Below are positions 37,642-44,290 of a stretch of 44,290 nucleotides of DNA, piece after piece; position 1 is the first letter of the stretch, and every line of letters begins with the position of its first letter. The notes under the pieces were generated by a model. It was given only the letters and a program-made list of their open reading frames with translations, did not search any database and was not told the DNA's origin. The stretch comes from an uncultured Hippea sp. (GTDB taxonomy: Bacteria > Campylobacterota_A > Desulfurellia > JAADFJ01). The stretch lies in contig CAJVZA010000006.1 in assembly GCA_913009315.1 (NCBI GenBank), forward strand, positions 1 to 44,290, written 5' to 3'. The translations under genes were made by a program, and so were the position numbers.

Positions 37642-40466
37642 ACTTTGCTAACTCGTACTAACATATCGGCGTATGCGGGTTCACCCATGATGGGACTTAA
37701 CGCTTCAGGATCTACAAGTTCATTATGATTAGGCGTGTATTTCCTATTTGCATAGATTGCCCCAAGTCCTTTACTAAAACGACCACCGGTGGCAAAACCC
37801 ATTTTGATAACCCCTGGTCTGATTGTTTCTGCTACAAATGCTTTGCTGATAACATGTTTGCCTAAAGGATTTTCCACCTTGACAAGATCACCCATTTTAA
37901 TACCAAGTTCTCCGGCATCCTTACTATTAATTAAAATAGTACCCACACTCCAGGTACCTGCCCGTATTTTTTCCTTTTGCATCTTATACCGGGTCGCAGG
38001 ATCCACTTTGTCAATGTTCCACTGCTTACGAGCGGGATTCACATCGAGCATTCCGTATTCAAATTCTTCGTTCATAGGGACCCAGGTTCCCGCTACCGAC
38101 ACTTCAGAAAGCCATGGTACCATTTGCGTCGCAGACATAGTCTGATGCACACGTCCGCAAATAAGCTGAAACGGGAAGTCCTTTGCATATTTGGCATAAG
38201 AAGGATTATTCGGATTCCACTTGGTTTCGAACCAGTAAAAAGTTTCGGGATAACGTTTCCAGCCTAATGGCTTGATGCTCATAGGTATTTCACCGGCTTC
38301 CTCAATTAGCTTGTTGTATTTATTATATTTGTTAAATACAAATTCAACCTTTTTAGAACCGGTTTTTAGTATGCCTCCACCGTCAGGCTGAAAACGACGC
38401 CAGGACATTGGCCAGTCAGCAACGCCATAATGTTCTCTTAACCATTTAACAGTAAGCGGTTCACCCTGGATTACTTTCTTTTTGTGGTTAATTTTGACAC
38501 TGCCGGCTTCTAATGAATCCGGTGTGCCGAGCAATTTGTAACCTTCGGGTAATTTTGGGTAAGGAAGCGGCTTACCAACATTAGGTTTGCCCGGTGCAGG
38601 TAATAAAGCTTCATTCCAAAAATCCTCTTCGGTTTTATATTTTGCCCAAAAGTCTTCGGCTTTAATATCTGTATCACCGTGTTTTACCAGTGCCTTCGCT
38701 AGTCCATTCATAATCTCAAACGGCGTCTTAGATTCGTGAAGCGGTTTGATTGCCTGATCGCGCAAATAAAGCAGGGGGTGAGGAGGATAAATATCGGAAA
38801 GACTCATACGCTCGGCATAACTGGCTTCAGGCAAGATAACATCAGCGTAAAGTCCGGTTTCAAGAAACGGTGTGTCAATATAGACAACAAGGTCCACTTT
38901 ATAATTATTTTTTTCATCCCTGGCAGTCAATGCTTCCTGCCATTTGTACGTTGCAGAACCTGTGATTACAGGATTTCCGGTTCGGATAATATAAGCTTTG
39001 ATCGGATATTTATGACCACGAAACGGGCCATAACGGAGTGATACACCTTCCATAAAGCGGCGCGGATAATCACCTACAACATCATCCCATCCAGCCGGCC
39101 AATCGCCAAAACGATCCATGTTCAGTTCTTCTTGCGTTCCTTCAACTTCCACTCCGTTTACAACACGCTTAACCTTGCGCTTGAGAAATTGTTTACCCTT
39201 TGCCGAGCCGCCTTTACTTGCTTTGGTCAATTCTGTGTCAATCGCACCACCGGGAATATCCATATTACCGGTGATTACGTTAAGAGCTGTTCCTAATATA
39301 GAAGCAACGGAACCGTTATAATGATGCCCGGGGCTTTGCATACCCCAGATAAGAGAAGCCGGTTTCGTGATACCAAAGAGATGCGATACCTCGGCAATTT
39401 TCTCTTTAGCAAGCCCGGTTCGGGCAGCAGCCCACTCTAGTGAATAATACTTGTGTTCATTACCCTGATCAATCTTATTCCACCAACTCTTAAATTCTGT
39501 CAAAAAATCATCCCAACCCTCACTATACTCTTTAAATGACCAGTCTATATATTGGTGAGATGGATCGTTATCGTTGTGGTTCTCGAGTATATAGCGGAGC
39601 ATTGCAGCAAAAAGGTCAGCGTCAGTACCGGCTTTAGGTGCCAGCCACATATCGGCACGGGAGGCAGTATTGGTATGACATGGGTCTATAACAATGACTT
39701 TGCAGTCGTTTTCTACCTGTGCGGCAACAGTACCCCGTGACTCGTAGTTTATACGGGTGGCGACAAAAGGATTCCATCCGTTATAAATAATCAGTTTGTT
39801 TTTGTAAGTAAAATCCTTCTTAAGGCTGCCGTCTGGTTGGCGCACTAAAACAGGACGCATTAGATCCGGCTCTATGCGCTTGCCGCCTAACATCAATTTA
39901 GGTCCGTGGCGACGCGGTGTGTCACAGATAGAACCATGCTCTACACTGTTTGGAGTACCGAATGCAAAAAACAGACGCCAATAACAGTCCCGATCAGTAA
40001 CATCGCCTGCATCCATGATTACAGATTCAGGACCATATTCTTTTTTGTATTTAACCAGACGCTTGGCAATATAATCCATAGCTTCTTCCCAGGAAACCTT
40101 TTTGAATTTATTTTCACCTCTTACACCTACACGTATCATAGGACTTTTGATTCGGTAAGGTGAATATATCATCTGGATCCCAGAGTTTCCTTTAGCACAT
40201 AACGTTCCGTCATTGTAAGCACAGTGTTCGTTTCCATAGATTTTAAAGACACGATTATTTTTCACTACCATTTCCAATCCGCATTCGGACGGACACATCA
40301 CATCGGCTGTGTAAACTGTTTTTAATTTACCTATCTCTGCTGCATATGTTTTAGCTTCGGCTGCGGACAGGGGACGAAAAAGGGAGCTTAAAGAATCCCA
40401 CATCAATATACCTGCTGTGGCACCGCCGGAAAGTTTTATAAATTTTCTTCGCGATAGATTTCCCAT
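37638..40466 (-). CDS. Molybdopterin oxidoreductase catalytic subunit, CISM (PsrA/PhsA/ArrA-like), Tat-exported
   Basis: Tat motif SRRKFIKLSGG; ADVMCPSECGLEMVVKNNRVFKIYGNEHCAYNDGTLCAKG; molybdopterin-binding and dinucleotide-binding domains. Confidence 0.9.
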   Translation of the reverse strand: MGNLSRRKFIKLSGGATAGILMWDSLSSLFRPLSAAEAKTYAAEIGKLKTVYTADVMCPSECGLEMVVKNNRVFKIYGNEHCAYNDGTLCAKGNSGIQMIYSPYRIKSPMIRVGVRGENKFKKVSWEEAMDYIAKRLVKYKKEYGPESVIMDAGDVTDRDCYWRLFFAFGTPNSVEHGSICDTPRRHGPKLMLGGKRIEPDLMRPVLVRQPDGSLKKDFTYKNKLIIYNGWNPFVATRINYESRGTVAAQVENDCKVIVIDPCHTNTASRADMWLAPKAGTDADLFAAMLRYILENHNDNDPSHQYIDWSFKEYSEGWDDFLTEFKSWWNKIDQGNEHKYYSLEWAAARTGLAKEKIAEVSHLFGITKPASLIWGMQSPGHHYNGSVASILGTALNVITGNMDIPGGAIDTELTKASKGGSAKGKQFLKRKVKRVVNGVEVEGTQEELNMDRFGDWPAGWDDVVGDYPRRFMEGVSLRYGPFRGHKYPIKAYIIRTGNPVITGSATYKWQEALTARDEKNNYKVDLVVYIDTPFLETGLYADVILPEASYAERMSLSDIYPPHPLLYLRDQAIKPLHESKTPFEIMNGLAKALVKHGDTDIKAEDFWAKYKTEEDFWNEALLPAPGKPNVGKPLPYPKLPEGYKLLGTPDSLEAGSVKINHKKKVIQGEPLTVKWLREHYGVADWPMSWRRFQPDGGGILKTGSKKVEFVFNKYNKYNKLIEEAGEIPMSIKPLGWKRYPETFYWFETKWNPNNPSYAKYAKDFPFQLICGRVHQTMSATQMVPWLSEVSVAGTWVPMNEEFEYGMLDVNPARKQWNIDKVDPATRYKMQKEKIRAGTWSVGTILINSKDAGELGIKMGDLVKVENPLGKHVISKAFVAETIRPGVIKMGFATGGRFSKGLGAIYANRKYTPNHNELVDPEALSPIMGEPAYADMLVRVSKV

Positions 40467-40471
40467 TTTCT

Positions 40472-41047
40472 TTAGACCTCCTCTATTTTTTTACGATCGT
40501 CAAGAATATAATAATCCGATGGTTTAGTGTTGAATTCGGGTTTTCGCACCTTAATTCGGTCTTTGTTTTCTGCTATAAGCTTAGAGACCTTGCTTTGGGG
40601 ATCGTTGATGTCACCTATATATCTTGCTTTGCCCATGCAGGCTCTGACGCAGGCCGGAAGCTTATTTTGTTTCAATAAATGTAAACAAAAATCACATTTA
40701 TCGGCTTTCTTGTCTTTCCACACATATCGTGCATCGTAGGGGCATGCAGTTACACAGTAGTCACAGCCTATGCATTTTTCTTTATCTATAAGAACGAGGC
40801 CATCCTTCCGCTTAAAGGTGGCACCCGGAACAGGACAAGCTTTAACGCAAGGCGGATTGTCACACTGATTACAAAGTACAGGAAGAAAACGCCACGTGAC
40901 GTCCGGATATCTACCATCCTGGCGGAGTTTTACCGTAGATCGGAAATTACCAATAGGCACATCGTTTTCTTGTTTGCAAGCAACTTGACAGGCATAACAA
41001 CCGACGCACTTCCTCAGATCAATAACAAAAACATATTTTTTTGACAT
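40472..41047 (-). CDS. 4Fe-4S ferredoxin electron transfer subunit (PsrB/DmsB-like, four clusters)
   Basis: CVGCYACQVAC; CNQCDNPPCVKAC; CIGCDYCVTACPYDARY; CDFC..CVRAC. Confidence 0.95.
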   Translation of the reverse strand: MSKKYVFVIDLRKCVGCYACQVACKQENDVPIGNFRSTVKLRQDGRYPDVTWRFLPVLCNQCDNPPCVKACPVPGATFKRKDGLVLIDKEKCIGCDYCVTACPYDARYVWKDKKADKCDFCLHLLKQNKLPACVRACMGKARYIGDINDPQSKVSKLIAENKDRIKVRKPEFNTKPSDYYILDDRKKIEEV

Positions 41048-41051
41048 GATT

Positions 41052-41486
41052 TTATCTCACCTCCTTTTTGTAGGCGTCACCGGCTTTCATTTTTTTATCT
41101 CCGTACCATGGTTTATCGCCGGAACTGTGACAATTCAGACATACTTTTCGATTCACTCTGCTCAAGGCACTTGTAGGGGAAATCATTAGATTGCCGAACT
41201 TTTTTACAATGTACCACGCATCTTTGTACTTTTTACCTTTTTTGCCTTTAAGACTTTTCATTGTAGGATTTAATTCTTTAGTTGCGGTATGGCAGTGTGT
41301 GCAATCCAGTCCTACTTCTTTCGTGTGAATCTTGTGGTAGGATTTGATACTTTTTGTACCTGACATAGATTGTGCATAACCTGTTGTAATCCCAAAACCG
41401 AAAAGCCCAATGAACAAAACCAAGGTAGATAAAACAGAATAGCTTAAAATATGTTTATATCCTTTTTTAATTGTTGCCAAGTTCAT
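41052..41486 (-). CDS. Small diheme c-type cytochrome
   Basis: Signal/TM segment plus two CxxCH motifs: CTHCH and CLNCH. Confidence 0.88.
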   Translation of the reverse strand: MNLATIKKGYKHILSYSVLSTLVLFIGLFGFGITTGYAQSMSGTKSIKSYHKIHTKEVGLDCTHCHTATKELNPTMKSLKGKKGKKYKDAWYIVKKFGNLMISPTSALSRVNRKVCLNCHSSGDKPWYGDKKMKAGDAYKKEVR

Positions 41487-41552
41487 CCTCCAGTTTTTGA
41501 TTAAATTAGTGATAAATGTTTATCTATAAATAGTTCAATTAAATATGGGAAT

Positions 41553-41657
41553 CTACTCTTGCCCCCAACCAGAGTGTCGAACTGCATACGACTGAAATGC
41601 AACCCTTTCTCGAATTGCTGATAACAACCCTTTTTCCTTTTTCTTTTCCTTTTGCAT
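41553..41657 (-). CDS. Putative 34-aa small protein between arsR and the cytochrome gene
   Basis: ATG...TAG reading MQKEKKKEKGLLSAIRERVAFQSYAVRHSGWGQE; SD GGAGGT 7 nt upstream overlapping the arsR stop codon. Confidence 0.55.
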   Translation of the reverse strand: MQKEKKKEKGLLSAIRERVAFQSYAVRHSGWGQE

Positions 41658-41669
41658 ATTAATTACCTC

Positions 41670-42056
41670 CTAATTTTTTCTCGACAATAAATGTTTATTT
41701 TGTACCCCCACTACACATTTCTTTTTTACTCTGATATCAAACCGCTTTTCTAACCTTTTATGGTCTTCAGTTATTATCTGGTGAGAAATGTTAGATATAG
41801 TTTGAAGAAGACTGGTAATAAATAAATCTTCACTTTTGATTAGCGAAAAGTATTTGTACCGTCCATCTTTACTCTCGTTAATCAGTCCAACATTTTTCAA
41901 CAATTTTAAGTGCTTTGAAATATTGTATTGGTTTTGCTCCAGAGAATCTACTATCTCACATACACAGACGGATTCTTCACTTAAAATAAGAAGATTAAGA
42001 ATACGCAATCGCGTTTCATCACTGAGAGCCTTAAATATTTCAATAAATTGTTCCAT
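41670..42056 (-). CDS. arsR: ArsR/SmtB family transcriptional regulator
   Basis: MEQFIEIFKALSDETRLRILNLLILSEESVCVCEIVDSLEQNQYNISKHLKLLKNVGLINESKDGRYKYFSL; CVC metal-binding motif. Confidence 0.93.
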   Translation of the reverse strand: MEQFIEIFKALSDETRLRILNLLILSEESVCVCEIVDSLEQNQYNISKHLKLLKNVGLINESKDGRYKYFSLIKSEDLFITSLLQTISNISHQIITEDHKRLEKRFDIRVKKKCVVGVQNKHLLSRKN

Positions 42057-42065
42057 ATCAATCCT

Positions 42066-42097
42066 TTGTATGCTTGCTTGCGTTACTACGCATACAA
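42066..42097 (-). promoter_or_regulatory. Candidate ArsR operator, inverted repeat TTGTATGC-N16-GCATACAA
   Basis: 8-bp perfect inverted repeat just upstream of the arsR ATG and touching the -10 box. Confidence 0.65.
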
Positions 42098-42124
42098 TAT
42101 AACAATAATAAAAAATAAAGTCAA
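42096..42124 (-). promoter_or_regulatory. Putative arsR operon promoter
   Basis: Minus strand TTGACT - 17 nt - TATATT. Confidence 0.65.
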
Positions 42125-42222
42125 GAACTTTTAATCGATACTGCCCCAAATTTTGTGTAAATGTTAAAATTTAGTAAAATTCAAGTTGTTCCCGATAGCT
42201 CAATTTCAACTTATAAAAACAC

Positions 42223-43152
42223 TCATAAAATTTTATTTATCAAACCCATCACATTTCCAAAGTGAATTTTAGCTGCCTGATGGAAGTTATACCAGCGGCT
42301 TGCGGTAAAATTTGGTTTCAGGACAATGCCTTTCTCATTTTTTTCCAACGCATCATCAATCCAGGCATCTTTTGAATATTTGGGGATTTGACCATAGTCC
42401 TTTTTCTTCAGAAAATTGCCGATAGCCTTTATCCTTTCATCATAATCTTCAGTATGGATGATTTCCCCAAAGGCATCTTTTACATCATCCCATGAAAATC
42501 CTTTTTGAGTTTTTCTTTTAAGATGGGCATAAATTTCCTTAACACATTCAAACGTTCTTTCTTTATTGTCAATGGCCTTATTGTCTAATCTATAGTCGAT
42601 CCATGGTTCCGATATAACATCCGGGGCATGTCCGGCTTCTGCATGACCGATATTGGGAACAATAGATTTAAAGACGTTATACCATGGATAGACAGAATTC
42701 CACTCTTCCCGAAGACCGGTAAAATTCTGATGAGACCATGTATCGGCAAAGGTATGCAGTGCAATGCCTATTAAATATGAGTTATTGCTATTGAGTGCCT
42801 TTGAAAGGATAGCCCTGGCATTGGCCGAATTAGGAGTAACACTAAGAGGATTGCCGACATCTTTTATTTTAACTTTGTTGTCCCCGGGCAGAAAATGAAA
42901 CGGCACATAAACATATTTCTGGACATAGGGGTCAAGTGAAACTATAGACAGAGATTGAGTCATTATGGGATAATAATAACCTCCATTTGTCTTCAGCCTT
43001 TGCGGGAAATTGATTTCTTCTCCATTGATCGAAAACTGCCTTTCATTGTTATCATCCACAAACTGAGATGCATAGGCAACTATATCGGGGTTGTTCAACT
43101 TTGTTATTTTTGCCATTGCATAAATCAAATAATAATGAAAATCCTTTTCCAT
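42223..43152 (-). CDS. DUF6765-like putative metal-dependent hydrolase (family recalled, not searched)
   Basis: MEKDFHYYLIYAMAKI..YASQFVDDN; GIALHTFADTWSHQNFTGL; GHAEAGHAPD; WYNFHQAAKIHFG; His/Asp-rich helical protein. Confidence 0.55.
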   Translation of the reverse strand: MEKDFHYYLIYAMAKITKLNNPDIVAYASQFVDDNNERQFSINGEEINFPQRLKTNGGYYYPIMTQSLSIVSLDPYVQKYVYVPFHFLPGDNKVKIKDVGNPLSVTPNSANARAILSKALNSNNSYLIGIALHTFADTWSHQNFTGLREEWNSVYPWYNVFKSIVPNIGHAEAGHAPDVISEPWIDYRLDNKAIDNKERTFECVKEIYAHLKRKTQKGFSWDDVKDAFGEIIHTEDYDERIKAIGNFLKKKDYGQIPKYSKDAWIDDALEKNEKGIVLKPNFTASRWYNFHQAAKIHFGNVMGLINKIL

Positions 43153-43172
43153 AATCTCCTCCTGCTATGAAT

Positions 43173-43820
43173 TTATGGTTGATAAATTTTTATTGCCCCT
43201 GTATTGATTCCTGCTCTAGCTATATCTTCAGGTGTAGTATTGGAAACGCTTATTGTGTTATCTAAAAAATTTCTACCCGCTTCTTTATAGCAATATCTAA
43301 CGAAAGCACTGCAATACATTGCGTGAGGATCATCGAGCGGATTAGGAAGCCATTGTTTTTTCATAATAATTGCCCACCATGTCCCGAGAAGTTCCTGAAT
43401 GGGATAAAGCACCTGTTCATCCACAAGCTGTAAGGCAGCGGCAAGGACAGTACTTTTTTCATCATCCAAAAGTCCAAAATCTATAACCGCAGCATTTTCT
43501 ACCTCGTCCCCGCACCATTTTCCAATCCAGTTTTCCTGAGCACCATTTCGAAGTTGAGGTTGAAAAAAATTTACCTGAAGATCACTTTCAAATATGTAGG
43601 GGCTTTTGGTTTTTGTGCCTCCTGGCCCCCTTAGGTCAAGCCTTAGTTCGCCAAATATAAAGCAATGCGACCAGAGAGATGCCTTTCCGTCTCCGGTTAC
43701 TGCCTCCTGAGCTTTTCTTATGGCCATGCCTATGATATCCTTTGTGCCCACAAGGCCTATCAACCCCGGTTTGAGATTACCGGTAAAGAAATTGAGTAAT
43801 TGAGAATTTAATGTATCCAT
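43173..43820 (-). CDS. Permuted NlpC/P60 papain-like (YiiX/YaeF-type) protein
   Basis: His motif LWSHCFIFGE precedes Cys motif HAMYCSAFVRYCYKEAG, the permuted order. Confidence 0.6.
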   Translation of the reverse strand: MDTLNSQLLNFFTGNLKPGLIGLVGTKDIIGMAIRKAQEAVTGDGKASLWSHCFIFGELRLDLRGPGGTKTKSPYIFESDLQVNFFQPQLRNGAQENWIGKWCGDEVENAAVIDFGLLDDEKSTVLAAALQLVDEQVLYPIQELLGTWWAIIMKKQWLPNPLDDPHAMYCSAFVRYCYKEAGRNFLDNTISVSNTTPEDIARAGINTGAIKIYQP

Positions 43821-43841
43821 AAATTACATCCTCCTTGCACA

Positions 43842-44125
43842 TTTTAGTGCCAACTTTTGTAATGCAACTTTAAATATGTTCCGCGATTTTCTTCAAAGGA
43901 ATATCCCGTAATGTGCATATACAAATTACCCGCTTGTGTTAATAACTTACTTTACGCACTAAACTCAGTCTCAGCGAAAAGAGAAGGTGTTTTCTCTTTT
44001 AGTGGTAATAATAGCGTATGAGTGCGCAAGGTGAGTTAACAGGATTAACTGATTTTTGAAGTTCTAAAAACAATATATCAAATTAATTGTTTGATTGCAA
44101 AAGTTGATACTAACTGGCACTAAAA
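43842..44125. mobile_element. Putative MITE-like / decayed IS palindromic element
   Basis: Terminal inverted repeats TTTTAGTGCCA (43842-43852) and TGGCACTAAAA (44115-44125), with nested inverted repeats inside; no ORF. Confidence 0.45.
43980..44000. other. Central hairpin of the palindromic element
   Basis: AAAAGAGAA / TTCTCTTTT stem with short loop, enclosed by the 43937-43960 / 44021-44041 inverted repeat. Confidence 0.6.
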
Positions 44126-44290
44126 GATTACGAAACTATCTGTTTGAAGTCGCATGAAACCATGATTCCGCTTCAGGGTATTTGCATTTGGCATAACTTC
44201 TTGATTTAAGTTTATCCAATATTCATTATTCGTCGTTATGATTCTTTTTGTCATCGCGCACGCAGCGGAAATTCTGCCGAATCTTATCAC

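Noticed and set aside
43937-44041. Integron attC-like site
   Set aside because: Inverted arms exist, but the consensus RYYYAAC/GTTRRRY core is not convincingly present and no integrase is visible.
1-44290. CRISPR arrays, rRNA, tRNA, intact prophage
   Set aside because: No regularly spaced direct repeats, rRNA/tRNA signatures or phage structural genes were seen on reading both strands.

Overview
The window looks like a bacterial (probably Gram-negative) metagenome contig that begins with un-trimmed Illumina adapter (8-73). No rRNA, tRNA, CRISPR array or intact transposase was recognised. Main blocks: (1) a minus-strand type II secretion (T2SS) operon gspG-E-F-H-I-J-K-L-M-C-D (11715-2071) that runs straight into a polysaccharide-type ABC exporter pair (2066-586). 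(2) A divergent intergenic region with an S-layer-homology (SLH) gene relic and a diverged repeat. (3) A tightly packed plus-strand run of 11 genes from a DUF948-like gene to a TPR gene (13106-22542), including purM, purN, gatB, pyrC, accD, gpmI and acyP. (4) Minus-strand purF-dapB-dapA. (5) A globin/PsiE-like membrane sensor, a membrane protein, parA and parB, then an RND efflux tripartite system and an EamA transporter. (6) Minus-strand MsrB-MsrA fusion, TorD-like chaperone, Tat-exported molybdopterin oxidoreductase, 16-Cys ferredoxin subunit, diheme cytochrome, a 34-aa small ORF and ArsR with a recognisable promoter/operator. (7) A two-gene cassette of a permuted NlpC/P60-like protein and a DUF6765-like putative hydrolase, preceded by a ~284-bp nested palindromic, MITE-like element. 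Strongest leads: the Asp-for-Cys change in the FS0 motif of the molybdoenzyme, the ArsR-coupled small ORF, the lipobox secretin T2SS joined to an ABC exporter, the globin-PsiE gene overlapping into parAB, the repeat found in both T2SS/dapA divergent regions, and the uncharacterised hydrolase cassette with its palindromic element.
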